A stretch of 64,000 nucleotides of DNA from Bradyrhizobium sp. JYMT SZCCT0428 (GTDB taxonomy: Bacteria; Pseudomonadota; Alphaproteobacteria; Rhizobiales; Xanthobacteraceae): positions 62,001 to 126,000 of the forward strand of contig NZ_JAFCLS010000022.1 of assembly GCF_018131075.1 (NCBI RefSeq), in the 5' to 3' direction. Below, one piece after another: positions 40,420-49,561 of this stretch. Positions within the stretch are counted from its first letter, which is position 1; every line of letters starts with the position of its first letter. A program made the translations under genes and the position numbers. The notes below the pieces were generated by a model that worked only from the letters and a program-made list of their open reading frames with translations, did not search any database and was not told where the DNA came from.

Positions 40420-43368
40420 CTACGCCTGGCTCGCGACCGTCTTGCCGAGCGCGGCTTGCGCCGCGGCGAGCCGCGCGATCGGCACGCGATAGGGCGAGCA
40501 CGAGACGTAGTCGAGGCCGATCTCGTGGCAGAATGCCACTGAGGCGGGATCGCCGCCATGCTCGCCGCAAATCCCGACCTTGAGATCGGGCCGCGTCTTG
40601 CGTCCGCGCTCGACGCCGATCTTGACGAGTTCGCCGACGCCATCGCGATCGACCGAGATGAACGGATCGATCTCGAGGATGCCCTTCGCCACATAGGTGC
40701 CGAGGAAGCTCGCGGCGTCGTCGCGGCTGATGCCGTAGGTGGTCTGCGTCAAATCGTTGGTGCCGAAGGAGAAGAACTCGGCGGTCTGCGCCACGTCGCC
40801 GGCCATCAGGCACGCGCGCGGCAACTCGATCATGGTGCCGACCTGATAAGCGAGTTTCTTGCCTGTCTCCTTCATCACCGCCTGCGCGGTGGCGTCGATC
40901 CGCGCCTTGACCAGGTCGAACTCCGCCTTGGTCGCGATCAGCGGCACCATCACTTCGAGGCCGACAGCCTTGCTGGTGCGCTTCTCGGCCTCGACCGCGG
41001 CTTCGAAGATCGCGCGCGCCTGCATCTCGGCAATCTCCGGATAGGCGATCGCAAGACGGCAGCCGCGGAAGCCCAGCATCGGGTTGAACTCGGCAAGATC
41101 GCGGGCCCGATCGGCGAGCTTGCGCGGATCAGTGTTCATCGCGCGCGCGACCTCCTCGATCTCGGCCTGGGTGTGCGGCAGGAACTCGTGCAGCGGCGGA
41201 TCGAGCAGGCGGATCGTGACGGGCAGGCCCTTCATGATCTCGAACAGTTCGACGAAATCCGCGCGCTGCATCGGCAGCAGTTTCGACAGTGCCGCGCGGC
41301 GCGACTGTTCGTCCTCGGAAAGGATCATCTCGCGCACGGTGCGGATGCGGGTTTCCTCGAAGAACATGTGCTCGGTACGGCAAAGGCCGATGCCCTCGCC
41401 GCCGAACTTGATCGCGGTGCGCGCGTCTTCCGGCGTGTCGGCATTGACGCGAACACCGAGCTTGCGGACGGCATCGGCCCAGCCCATCAGCGTGCCGAAT
41501 TCGCCCGACAGTTTCGGCTCGATCATCGGCATCCGTCCGGCCAGCACCTGGCCGACCGATCCGTCGATGGTGATGACGTCGCCGGTCTTGAAGGTGCGGG
41601 TGCCGATGCTCATGGTGCCGCGGCCGTAATCGACGCGAATGGTGCCGCAGCCGGAGACGCAGGGCTTGCCCATGCCGCGCGCGACCACGGCGGCATGCGA
41701 GGTCATGCCGCCACGGGTGGTGAGAATGCCTTCAGCGGCGTGCATGCCGTGAATGTCTTCCGGGCTGGTCTCGACCCGCACCAGAATGACCTTGCGGCCG
41801 TCGGCCTGCAGTTTCGCCGCTTCATCGGACGAGAACACGATTTCGCCGGAGGCCGCGCCGGGCGAGGCCGGCAGGCCGGTGGCGATGACGTCGCGCTTGG
41901 CGGAGGGATCGATGGTCGGGTGCAGCAACTGGTCGAGCGAAGCGGGATCAATCCGCATCACCGCGTCCTTTTTCGAGATCAGGCCTTCATTGGCGAGTTC
42001 GACCGCAATCCGCAGCGCCGCCTTGGCGGTGCGCTTGCCGCCGCGGGTCTGCAGCATCCACAATTTGCCCTGCTCGACCGTGAACTCCATGTCCTGCATG
42101 TCGCGGTAGTGCTTTTCGAGCAGCGTGTAGATCCGCGTCAGCTCCTTGAACGCGTCGGGCATCGCGACTTCCATCGACGGCTTGTCGGAGCCGGATTCCT
42201 GGCGCGCATATTCGGTGATGTCCTGCGGCGTGCGGATACCCGCCACCACGTCTTCGCCCTGAGCGTTGATCAGGAATTCGCCGTACAGCTTGCTCTCACC
42301 GGTCGAGGGATTGCGCGTGAACGCGACGCCGGTCGCCGAGGTCTCGCCCATATTGCCGAACACCATGGCCTGAATGTTGACAGCGGTGCCCCAGGATTCC
42401 GGAATATCGTGCAGCCGGCGGTAGGTCACCGCGCGCGCGTTCATCCAGGATGAGAACACCGCGCCGATCGCGCCCCACAATTGCGCGTGCGGATCCTGCG
42501 GGAAATCGTGGCCGGTCTCGCGCGCCACCGCATCCTTGTAACGGCCGACCAGTTCGACCCAGTCGTCGCCGGTCAGATCGGTGTCGAGCGTATAGCCCTG
42601 GCCGTCCTTGAAGGTGTCGAGGATGTCCTCGAAATGATGGTGCTCGAAGCCGAGCACGACATCCGAATACATCGTGATGAAGCGCCGATAGCTGTCATAG
42701 GCAAAGCGGCGGTCGCCGGACAATTCGGCGAGCGCTTCGACGGTCTCATCGTTGAGGCCGAGATTGAGCACGGTATCCATCATGCCCGGCATCGAGGCGC
42801 GGCCGCCGGAGCGCACCGACACCAGCAGCGGATTCTTGGAATCGCCGAACGATTTGCCGGCGAGCTTGCCGACATGCTCCAGGGCCTTTTCGACCTGCGC
42901 CTTCAGCGCGGCCGGATAGGATTTGTCGTGGGCGTAGAAGTAAGTGCAGACCGAGGTCGGAATCGTGAAGCCCGGAGGCACCGGCAGGCCGAGATTGGCC
43001 ATTTCGGCGAGATTGGCGCCCTTGCCGCCGAGCAGATCGCGCAAGCCGGCCTTGCCCTCGGCCTTGCCGTCGCCAAACGTGTAGACCCACTGGCCGGATT
43101 TTACCGCTTCGACGGCCGGCTTGCTCACCTTCTTCGCCGTCTTGCCGGCAGGCTTGCTCGGAGCCTTCGCAGCTGGCTTGGCAACAGGTTTGGCAACTGG
43201 CTTCGTAACCGCCTTGGGAGCGGGCTTCGCAACTGCCTTCGCAACCGGAGCCTTCGTAAGCGTCTTGCGCGCCGAGGCCGCCGGCGCGGCTTTGCCCGGC
43301 GCCGATGACTTTGATTTCGCTACGATTTTCACAAGGTTTTTCTTGGACTTCGCAACCGCTTTGGCCAT
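40420..43368 (-). CDS. ppdK: Pyruvate, phosphate dikinase with a lysine/alanine/proline-rich N-terminal tail
   Basis: 982 residues. The enzyme body begins at GQWVYTFGDG (about 93) and follows PPDK throughout. It has the ATP-grasp N-terminus GGKGANLAEM, the central phosphohistidine motif GGMTSHAAVVARGMGKPC, and the PEP-binding C-terminal barrel ending with catalytic Cys in GICGEHGGDP. It interconverts pyruvate + ATP + Pi with PEP + AMP + PPi, a gluconeogenic/glycolytic control step. Before it, residues 1-92 form a tail of K, A and P in repeats such as AKPAPKAVTKPVAKPVAKPA, like histone H1 tails. The usual protein lacks this (about 870-890 residues). The ATG was chosen; a TTG four codons upstream has no clear ribosome site. 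Confidence 0.93.
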   Translation of the reverse strand: MAKAVAKSKKNLVKIVAKSKSSAPGKAAPAASARKTLTKAPVAKAVAKPAPKAVTKPVAKPVAKPAAKAPSKPAGKTAKKVSKPAVEAVKSGQWVYTFGDGKAEGKAGLRDLLGGKGANLAEMANLGLPVPPGFTIPTSVCTYFYAHDKSYPAALKAQVEKALEHVGKLAGKSFGDSKNPLLVSVRSGGRASMPGMMDTVLNLGLNDETVEALAELSGDRRFAYDSYRRFITMYSDVVLGFEHHHFEDILDTFKDGQGYTLDTDLTGDDWVELVGRYKDAVARETGHDFPQDPHAQLWGAIGAVFSSWMNARAVTYRRLHDIPESWGTAVNIQAMVFGNMGETSATGVAFTRNPSTGESKLYGEFLINAQGEDVVAGIRTPQDITEYARQESGSDKPSMEVAMPDAFKELTRIYTLLEKHYRDMQDMEFTVEQGKLWMLQTRGGKRTAKAALRIAVELANEGLISKKDAVMRIDPASLDQLLHPTIDPSAKRDVIATGLPASPGAASGEIVFSSDEAAKLQADGRKVILVRVETSPEDIHGMHAAEGILTTRGGMTSHAAVVARGMGKPCVSGCGTIRVDYGRGTMSIGTRTFKTGDVITIDGSVGQVLAGRMPMIEPKLSGEFGTLMGWADAVRKLGVRVNADTPEDARTAIKFGGEGIGLCRTEHMFFEETRIRTVREMILSEDEQSRRAALSKLLPMQRADFVELFEIMKGLPVTIRLLDPPLHEFLPHTQAEIEEVARAMNTDPRKLADRARDLAEFNPMLGFRGCRLAIAYPEIAEMQARAIFEAAVEAEKRTSKAVGLEVMVPLIATKAEFDLVKARIDATAQAVMKETGKKLAYQVGTMIELPRACLMAGDVAQTAEFFSFGTNDLTQTTYGISRDDAASFLGTYVAKGILEIDPFISVDRDGVGELVKIGVERGRKTRPDLKVGICGEHGGDPASVAFCHEIGLDYVSCSPYRVPIARLAAAQAALGKTVASQA

Positions 43369-43459
43369 GGCAGATGACAATCCGAAAAGAGAGGAGAAGA
43401 TGCGCGCCTTACACCACTTTGAGGGGTTCCGCGCAAGCCGCGAAACCCCGCTTGCCTGA

Positions 43460-43615
43460 CTAGAAGCGCAGCATCTTGAACACGCCGAGCCCGGCCAGAC
43501 CGACGATGATCAGGTAGATCGCGACGATGAAATTCAGGAACCGCGGCATGATCAGGATCAGGACTCCCGCGATCAGGGCGACGATCGGGGAAATATGCGC
43601 GGCGGTGATGGTCAT
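43460..43615 (-). CDS. DUF3096 small membrane protein
   Basis: 51 residues with two transmembrane helices (about 9-24 and 27-45). The family pattern ISPIVALIAGVLILIMPRFL and NFIVAIYLIIVGLAGLG is unmistakable. Function is unknown. AGGAGA is 8 bases before the ATG. A longer open frame upstream is not coding-like; the ribosome site decides. The gene lies between ppdK and the DUF1236 gene, divergent from the latter. Confidence 0.88.
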   Translation of the reverse strand: MTITAAHISPIVALIAGVLILIMPRFLNFIVAIYLIIVGLAGLGVFKMLRF

Positions 43616-43848
43616 TTGAAATTTCTCCTGGTGATGAGGGGAAGCTCGAATCGAGGGCGGCAACTTAACCGCTGGCGCGGTTCCGGAATAGGAGACGCCT
43701 GTCGCCTCAACGGGTTCCCGCGTTCGCGATAATTCCCCAGAAATGCCGCGGATGTGGCCGCGTTTTTCCGGAACAATGCCGCGCGCGATGAATTGGCTCG
43801 CATTGTACGCTGGCCAGCCGGCGTTCTTCTGCACGAGGGAGTTACACT

Positions 43849-44208
43849 ATGCAGAACAGACTTCTTGCCATCGCAGCTATCGCCGGCGTGATGGCTGCAC
43901 CGATCGTAGCACAGGCGCAGAGCGGCACCGTGGGTGTCGTTGGCGGCGGCACCGTGGTGATCGGCGAGCATGAGGGCATCACCATCGAACAACGCCCGGC
44001 GTTCCGGGAATATGTCGTGCGTGAGCGCGTGCCGCCTTTCACCATTCCTGAGCGCGTGACCGTTGGCGGCGTGCTGCCAGAAGCCGGCATCACCTATTAC
44101 GACGTACCGCAGACCTATGCGGCAACGCCCTATCGCTACACCGTGGTGAACGGCCAGACGGTCCTGGTCGAACCGCGTTCGCGTCGCATCGTTCAGGTGG
44201 TCGACTAA
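43849..44208 (+). CDS. DUF1236 secreted protein
   Basis: 119 residues. A signal peptide covers 1-23 (core LLAIAAIAGVMAAPIVAQA). The DUF1236 domain follows with ITIEQRPAFREYVVRERVP, VTVGGVLPEAGITYYDVPQ and YRYTVVNGQTVLVEPRSRRI. The family is confined to Rhizobiales, periplasmic, of unknown function. GAGGGAG is about 7 bases before ATG. A strong terminator follows the gene. Confidence 0.9.
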   Translation: MQNRLLAIAAIAGVMAAPIVAQAQSGTVGVVGGGTVVIGEHEGITIEQRPAFREYVVRERVPPFTIPERVTVGGVLPEAGITYYDVPQTYAATPYRYTVVNGQTVLVEPRSRRIVQVVD

Positions 44209-44275
44209 TCCCGCTAGCCTGAACGATAGTCCGGGCGCCGCGCAAGCGGATGTGCGCGAGATACGACCGGACAAG

Positions 44276-44311
44276 AAAGCCCCGCCCGGTTTCCCCCTGG
44301 GCGGGGCTTTT
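44276..44311. terminator. Bidirectional rho-independent terminator
   Basis: GCCCCGCCC (44279-44287) and GGGCGGGGC (44299-44307) form a perfect 9-bp GC stem with an 11-base loop, extended by AAA/TTT on the outside. TTTT (44308-44311) follows on the plus strand and AAA precedes it, so it can terminate the DUF1236 gene and also the converging methyltransferase transcript. Confidence 0.85.
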
Positions 44312-44321
44312 CGTTGGCGCT

Positions 44322-44924
44322 CTATTCCCTGATCTCCAGACCCGGCTTCTTGGCGACGAGACGGTGAATCTTCTTGCTCGAGGAGGCGCTGACGACCTCT
44401 TCATCGAGCAACAGCGACGTCGACTTCAATTCCCCCAGCACCAGCGCCGTATCGAACGCGCAGTAAAGCCGCCCCTGCGAATCGCGCAGGTCGGCATTGT
44501 CGGTGATCCGCCAGCTCAGATAGAGAATTCCGCTGGGCTTGACGGCGGTGAGCAGCCGGCGGACGGCAGGGGCGATCTGCGCGCGCTCCAGATGCATGAT
44601 CACGGTCTCGCACAGCACGTTGTCGTAGGTGCCGATGCCCTTCAGGTCGGGCAATTCGGCATGCGCGAACTTAAAACCGGGATACCGCTGCCGCGCCTCC
44701 GCCAGCAGGCCTTCCGAGGCGTCAAAACCGGTGGCGGAAAAGCCGTTGGCGTTGAGCCAGGCTACCTCGCGGCCGCAGCCGCAGCCGATATCGGCTGAAT
44801 TGCCGCCGCGCACGAAGAAGCGCTCGACGATTTCGTGCAAATCGACCGGCGCCGGTTGCTCGAGCCAGTCCTTGGCGAACGCCGCCGCATCCAAATCGTA
44901 AGCGGCCAGCGTCTTCTGATCCAC
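44322..44924 (-). CDS. Class I SAM-dependent methyltransferase
   Basis: 200 residues. SAM-binding motif I is ADIGCGCGREVAWLNANGF (about 44-62), motif II is the Asp in TGFDASEGLL, and the YDNVLCETVIMHL segment is the motif IV region. The family is the small methyltransferase group related to UbiE/tellurite-resistance TehB. The substrate is unknown. Starts GTG, three bases after the glyS stop, so it is probably the last gene of the glyQ-glyS operon. Ends ten bases before the bidirectional terminator. Confidence 0.85.
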   Translation of the reverse strand: MDQKTLAAYDLDAAAFAKDWLEQPAPVDLHEIVERFFVRGGNSADIGCGCGREVAWLNANGFSATGFDASEGLLAEARQRYPGFKFAHAELPDLKGIGTYDNVLCETVIMHLERAQIAPAVRRLLTAVKPSGILYLSWRITDNADLRDSQGRLYCAFDTALVLGELKSTSLLLDEEVVSASSSKKIHRLVAKKPGLEIRE

Positions 44925-44927
44925 GTG

Positions 44928-47057
44928 TCAGCCCTCGATCTTCGAAAAGTCCGCCACCGCGCGCGTCGCCGCGCGGATTTCGTTCAAGAGCTTCAGTCTG
45001 TTCTCGCGCACGTTTGGTTCATCGTCGTTGACCTTGACCTTGTCAAAGAACGCATCGACCGCCGGCCGCAGCTTGGCCATCGCGCTCATCGCGGCGGCAA
45101 AATCTTCCTTGGCCACCGCAGCGCCGGCCTCGCTCTTCACCTGGTCGATCGCCTTCGCCAGCGCCTTTTCTTCGTCGAGCTTGTAGAGCGTCGGATCCGG
45201 CGCACCGTCGAAGCTGCGCTTGTCTTTCTTCTCTTCGATCGAGAGGATGTTGCTGGCGCGTTTTGTACCCGCGAGCAGGTTCTTGCCGTCGTCGGTGTCG
45301 AGGAACTTGCCGAGCGCCTCGACGCGGCGGACCACCATCAGCAGATCGTCCTGGCCGCCGAGCGCGAACACGGCATCGACGAGATCGTGACGTGCGCCCT
45401 GGTCGCGGAGCTGGACCTTGAGGCGGTCGGCGAAGAAGGAGAGGAGATCGCCCGGAAGCTTTTGCGCATCGGCGGCCGGATACTTGGCTCCCTTTTCGGG
45501 GAGACCGAGAATGGCCGATTGTGCAGCTTTCAGGATTGGAAGCCTGATCGTGTTCTCCGCGATGAGCCGAATCACGCCCAACGCCGCCCTTCGCAGCGCA
45601 TACGGATCCTTGCTTCCAGTCGGCTTCTCGTCGATCGCCCAGAAACCAACCAGTGTATCCATCTTGTCAGCCAAAGCGACGGCGACACTCACCCGATCAG
45701 TCGGCACGCGATCCGCAGGCCCCTGCGGCTTGTAATGCTCTTCACTCGCAGCCGCGACGGAAGCGTCTTCGCCCTGCGCGAGGGCATAGTACTTGCCCAT
45801 TAGGCCCTGCAACTCCGGGAATTCGCCGACCACTTCTGTCAGCAAATCCGCCTTCGCCAGATGCGCGGCGCGCTTGGTCTTCTCGACATCGGCGCCAACC
45901 AGCGGCGCAATCTCCGCGGCCAGACGCTCGATGCGTTTGATGCGTTCGCCCTGCGTGCCGAGCTTCTCGTGGAACACGATGTTCTCGAATTTCGGCAGGC
46001 GGTCTTCGAGCTTCGTCTTCAGGTCGCTCTCGTAGAAGAACTTCGCATCGCTCAAGCGCGCGCGGATGACGCGCTCGTTGCCGGCGATGATCGCCTTGCC
46101 GCCGTCGGTGGCCTCGATATTGGCGGTGAGGATGAATTTGTTGGTGAGCTTTCCGGTTTTGTCAGGATTCTTATCAGAATCCTTGGGATCGCTGACCACA
46201 AAGCATTTCTGGTTGTTGCGGATGGTGGCGCGGATCACCTCGCCGGGGATCGACAGAAACTCCTGGTCGAACGATCCCATCAGCACGACAGGCCATTCGA
46301 CGAGGCCTGACACCTCGTCGAGCAGCACCTGGTCCTCGACCAGCTCAAAGCCCTGCGCGAACGCCAGCTGTTTGGCGTCGGCCAAAATGATGTCCTTGCG
46401 CGCCTGCGGGTCGAGCACGACCTTGGCGGCCTTCAGCTTGGCCTCGTAATCCTCAAAGCGGCGCACGGAGATCGCTGATGGCGCCAGGAAGCGATGCCCA
46501 AAAGTGGTCTGGCCGGCCTCGATGCCGTCGATCGAGAATTTTACGATTTCAGGCTCTTCGGTCTCCGGACCGAAGGTCGCGATAATCGAGTGCAGCGGCC
46601 GCACCCAGGTCAGCGCGCCTGATTTGGCCGAGCGCTCACCCCAGCGCATCGATTTCGGCCACGGGAAAGTGCGCACGATGACCGGAAGAATATCGGCGAG
46701 CACGTCGAGCGTCGGGCGGCCGGGCTTCTCGATCAGCGCGACATAGAAGTCGCCCTTCGGGTCGCGCTGGATTGTTGCCTCATCCAGCCCAGTCGCTTTC
46801 AAAAAGCCCTGCACGGCCGCATCGGGCGCGCCGATTTTCGGACCCTTGCGTTCGGTCTTCAGGTCGGATTGCCGTGCCGGAATGCCGTGCACCGTCAGCG
46901 CCAGCCGCCGCGGCGTCACGAAGGCTTTTGCACCCTCGTAGACCAGCCCCTCGGCAACCAGCCTATCGGTGACCATGCGGCGCAGATCGTCAGCCGCCTT
47001 CGCCTGCATGCGCGCGGGGATTTCTTCGGAAAACAATTCGAGCAAAAGATCAGGCAT
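44928..47057 (-). CDS. glyS: Glycine-tRNA ligase, beta subunit
   Basis: 709 residues of the alpha2beta2 bacterial GlyRS beta chain. It starts MPDLLLELFSEEIPARMQ, the family hallmark, then LTVHGIPARQSD, GPKIGAPDAAVQGFLKATGL, an HD-like central domain, and the DALR-type anticodon domain ending KVNDDEPNVRENRLKLLNEI. Binds tRNA-Gly and supports catalysis by GlyQ. The ATG overlaps the glyQ stop by one base (TGATG), so the two chains are coupled. The open frame extends 50 codons further upstream inside glyQ; the family start fixes the ATG used. Confidence 0.95.
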   Translation of the reverse strand: MPDLLLELFSEEIPARMQAKAADDLRRMVTDRLVAEGLVYEGAKAFVTPRRLALTVHGIPARQSDLKTERKGPKIGAPDAAVQGFLKATGLDEATIQRDPKGDFYVALIEKPGRPTLDVLADILPVIVRTFPWPKSMRWGERSAKSGALTWVRPLHSIIATFGPETEEPEIVKFSIDGIEAGQTTFGHRFLAPSAISVRRFEDYEAKLKAAKVVLDPQARKDIILADAKQLAFAQGFELVEDQVLLDEVSGLVEWPVVLMGSFDQEFLSIPGEVIRATIRNNQKCFVVSDPKDSDKNPDKTGKLTNKFILTANIEATDGGKAIIAGNERVIRARLSDAKFFYESDLKTKLEDRLPKFENIVFHEKLGTQGERIKRIERLAAEIAPLVGADVEKTKRAAHLAKADLLTEVVGEFPELQGLMGKYYALAQGEDASVAAASEEHYKPQGPADRVPTDRVSVAVALADKMDTLVGFWAIDEKPTGSKDPYALRRAALGVIRLIAENTIRLPILKAAQSAILGLPEKGAKYPAADAQKLPGDLLSFFADRLKVQLRDQGARHDLVDAVFALGGQDDLLMVVRRVEALGKFLDTDDGKNLLAGTKRASNILSIEEKKDKRSFDGAPDPTLYKLDEEKALAKAIDQVKSEAGAAVAKEDFAAAMSAMAKLRPAVDAFFDKVKVNDDEPNVRENRLKLLNEIRAATRAVADFSKIEG

Positions 47058-47992
47058 CAGGACGCCCTGCCCGCTTCGGTGTGGACCCAGGCTTCGCCGC
47101 AGGCTTTTGCGAGGTCGCGCACGCGCCCGATGTAGCTTTGCCGTTCGGTCACCGAGATCACGCCGCGGGCATCGAGCAGGTTGAAGACATGGCTCGCCTT
47201 GATGCACTGGTCATAGGCCGGCAGCGCCATCAGGTGTTCCTTCTGGTTGCTGCCGGATTTCCAGCCCGCCGCGAGATATTTCTTGCAGGCCTCTTCGGCC
47301 ATCACGAACTGCTTGAACAGCATTTCGGAATCGGAGTGCTCGAAATTATGCAGGGAATATTCCTGCTCGGCCTGCAGGAACACGTCGCCATAGGTCACCT
47401 TGTCGACGCCCTCGCGGCCGTTGAAGTTGAGATCCATGACGTGGTCGACGCCCTGCAGGTAGCAGGCGAGCCGCTCCATTCCGTAGGTGAGTTCGCCGGC
47501 GACCGGAGCGCATTCGACGCCCGCGACCTGCTGGAAGTAAGTGAATTGTGACACTTCCATGCCGTCGCACCAGCACTCCCAGCCGAGCCCCCAGGCGCCC
47601 AGCGTCGGGCTTTCCCAATCGTCCTCGACAAAGCGGATATCGTGCAGGCTGGAATCGAGGCCGATCGCGGCGAGCGACTTCAGGTACAATTCCTGAAGGT
47701 TCGGCGGCGATGGCTTCATGATCACCTGATACTGGTAATAATGCTGCATCCGGTTGGGGTTCTTGCCGTAGCGGCCATCCTTGGGCCGGCGCGAGGGCTG
47801 CACATAGGCGGCCCGCCACGGTTTTGGCCCGAGCGCGCGCAAGGTCGTCGCGGGATGAAAGGTGCCCGCGCCCATTTCCATGTCGTAGGGCTGCAGGATC
47901 ACGCAGCCCTGTTCGGCCCAGAACCGTTGCAGAGCGAGAATGAAGCCCTGGAACGAACGTTCCGGGCGCATATGGGCAGGCAATTCGTCCAT
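47057..47992 (-). CDS. glyQ: Glycine-tRNA ligase, alpha subunit
   Basis: 311 residues. RSFQGFILALQRFWAEQGCV (about 13-32), PYDMEMGAGTFHPATTLRAL and YQYQVIMKPSPPN are class II motif 1-2 regions of bacterial GlyQ, and the GDVFLQAEQEYSLHNFEHSD segment completes the core. Forms glycyl-adenylate and charges tRNA-Gly with GlyS. The ATG used precedes DELPAHMRPERSF; the Met seven codons on (47971) is the alternative, and the open frame reaches back into a palindromic repeat. No clear ribosome site is seen for either. Confidence 0.94.
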   Translation of the reverse strand: MDELPAHMRPERSFQGFILALQRFWAEQGCVILQPYDMEMGAGTFHPATTLRALGPKPWRAAYVQPSRRPKDGRYGKNPNRMQHYYQYQVIMKPSPPNLQELYLKSLAAIGLDSSLHDIRFVEDDWESPTLGAWGLGWECWCDGMEVSQFTYFQQVAGVECAPVAGELTYGMERLACYLQGVDHVMDLNFNGREGVDKVTYGDVFLQAEQEYSLHNFEHSDSEMLFKQFVMAEEACKKYLAAGWKSGSNQKEHLMALPAYDQCIKASHVFNLLDARGVISVTERQSYIGRVRDLAKACGEAWVHTEAGRAS

Positions 47993-48088
47993 CGGCAGAA
48001 TCGGTCTCGCGAGGGGGTTTTGGGCGCGCGGGACCGTATCGGCGGTGGCGAGGGGAATCAAGGCGATGGGGAGCCAATGACCGTCGTC

Positions 48089-48147
48089 ATGGCCGGGCAT
48101 AGCCGTCTGAAGGACGGCGTCGCTTCCGCTCGCCTATGCCCGGCCAT
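48089..48147. repeat. Large cruciform-type palindrome upstream of glyQ
   Basis: ATGGCCGGGCATAG (48089-48102) and CTATGCCCGGCCAT (48134-48147) pair perfectly over 14 bp. Inside, CCGTC-TGAAG-GACGG (48103-48117) forms its own hairpin. The second half of the interior is unpaired. The element is 97 bases before the glyQ ATG and belongs to the REP-like family in this genome rather than to a terminator, as no T-run follows. Confidence 0.75.
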
Positions 48148-48183
48148 CTACGTCTTTCTTGGCTGGAGAAAGCTTAGTCGTGG

Positions 48184-48206
48184 ATGCCCGGGACAAGCCC
48201 GGGCAT
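48184..48206. repeat. Short REP-like hairpin
   Basis: ATGCCCGGG-ACAAG-CCCGGGCAT is a perfect 9-5-9 hairpin between the small membrane protein gene and glyQ. It is a close relative of the hairpin at 40361-40381. On the minus strand it could follow the small gene at 48220 as a terminator, but there is no T-run. Confidence 0.6.
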
Positions 48207-48219
48207 GACGAAAATCAGT

Positions 48220-48411
48220 TTAACCCGGACGATAGGCCCCGGTGACGGGGTCCCGGCGCAGGGTCGGAATTTCGCTGGTTTGAGCAGATTCCGAGACGCG
48301 GGCCAGCCGCGCTTCTTCCAGCTCCCGGTTGATCCGGACGGCGGTCTTGTAAGCCCAGCGGACCACGGCGAGCCCACCCAGGGCCCCTGCGAATGCGATC
48401 AACGGTGGCAT
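48220..48411 (-). CDS. Small predicted membrane protein
   Basis: 63 residues. One hydrophobic N-terminal helix (PPLIAFAGALGGLAVVRWAY, about 2-21), then a charged helix (INRELEEARLARVSES) and an ending PTLRRDPVTGAYRPG, which is typical of small Bradyrhizobium proteins with a DPVTGxYRP tail. Function is unknown. AAGGA is 7 bases before the chosen ATG; an upstream ATG 19 codons earlier has no ribosome site. Confidence 0.65.
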   Translation of the reverse strand: MPPLIAFAGALGGLAVVRWAYKTAVRINRELEEARLARVSESAQTSEIPTLRRDPVTGAYRPG

Positions 48412-48525
48412 CGGTCGATCCTTGTCGTTCACGTCGGTCACGCCCCCAATAGGTGCATTCTCGCGCAAGCCGGGCTGCGCCGCAATTCCCGCCTTTAGGA
48501 CTAAATGGCGCGCCTCTCCCGGGCT

Positions 48526-49437
48526 CTAAAACCCGAATTTGGCCCAAATTGCCCTGGTTTCGAGCGCGGAGATCAGCTCATCCGGCAGGCCCCCAAAACC
48601 GTCGAGCGCGCCCATGGAGCCCGCCCCCGGCGACCGCCGGCCAAGAAGGCCGGACAGCATCCCGCTGGCGGGCGCGATCACGGGGGTCAGCACCTTGTCG
48701 CCGTAGCGGGCGCGCAGCGTCGAACGCAAATCGCCGACCGCATCCGCAAGGCCCAGCGACACCGAGGTTTCGCCGGCCCAATATTCGCCGGTGAACAGCG
48801 TGTCGTCGGCCCCCTTGAGGCGGCTGCCGCGGCTCTGTTTGACCAGTGCAATGAAGATGGTGTGGATCTCGCGCTGGAGCGCCTTGATGCGCGCCACGTC
48901 ATCGGGGTTTTCGGGGAGGAACGGATCGAGCGTCGCCTTGTGGACGCCCGCGGTATAGAGCCGCCGTTCGACACCGATTTTCTTGATCAGCTCCTGGAAG
49001 CCGAAAGTGCCGCCGACCACGCCGATCGAACCGAGGATCGAGGACGGATCGCAGAAAATCTCGTCGCCGGCACAGGCGATCATGTAGCCGCCGGATGCGG
49101 CGACGTCCTCGACGAACACCAGCACCGGCAAATTCTTTTCGGCGGCGAGTTGCCTGATCCGCAGATAGATCTGGCGCGATTGCACCGGCGAGCCGCCGGG
49201 CGAATTGATCACGAGCGCAACCGCCTTGGCATTCTTGGTACCGAAAGCGCGTTCGAGGGTCTTGGCGACACCGGCGAGCGACATGCCCGGCCGCAGCGGC
49301 GTCACCGCGCCGATCACGCCGGACAACCGCACCACCGGCACCACCGCGGCGCCGCGCCGGAATTTGGCCGGGACCAATCCCTTCAGCCGTTCGATAAGGC
49401 CCGGCAATCCCACACGATCACTTATTTGTTCACTCAT
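48526..49437 (-). CDS. S49 family peptidase (SppA/SohB type)
   Basis: 303 residues. The nucleophile Ser115 is in VAASGGYM. The general-base Lys167 is in VHKATLDPF. The strand VALVINSPGGSP (73-84) shapes the oxyanion pocket. This is the short bacterial signal-peptide-peptidase-like form. Unlike classical SppA there is no clear N-terminal transmembrane segment (the first residues are MSEQISDRVGLPGLIERLKG), so a membrane association, if any, is through the hydrophobic strand region. It cleaves residual signal peptides or membrane peptides. ATG start; a 32-codon gene lies upstream on the other strand. Confidence 0.88.
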   Translation of the reverse strand: MSEQISDRVGLPGLIERLKGLVPAKFRRGAAVVPVVRLSGVIGAVTPLRPGMSLAGVAKTLERAFGTKNAKAVALVINSPGGSPVQSRQIYLRIRQLAAEKNLPVLVFVEDVAASGGYMIACAGDEIFCDPSSILGSIGVVGGTFGFQELIKKIGVERRLYTAGVHKATLDPFLPENPDDVARIKALQREIHTIFIALVKQSRGSRLKGADDTLFTGEYWAGETSVSLGLADAVGDLRSTLRARYGDKVLTPVIAPASGMLSGLLGRRSPGAGSMGALDGFGGLPDELISALETRAIWAKFGF

Positions 49438-49561
49438 GCCGTTACCTCGAATTAACCATTTTTTATCACGCCAGTGTCATTGGAAGAGCTGGAACGAACT
49501 GGGGCAGGAATGCCTTGTGCAACGTGGCCGTTACGGCTGCAATGGCGCAGCGGAGAGTGAC

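Noticed and set aside
40558..42453. 631-codon open frame antisense to ppdK
   Set aside because: Long antisense frames are expected opposite GC-rich genes with strong third-position GC; the translation is an Arg/His/Asp-rich shadow with no family resemblance.
43616..43848. GGAAC motifs near 43770 as EcfG (general stress) promoter for the DUF1236 gene
   Set aside because: No CGTT element is found at 16-17 bases distance on either strand.
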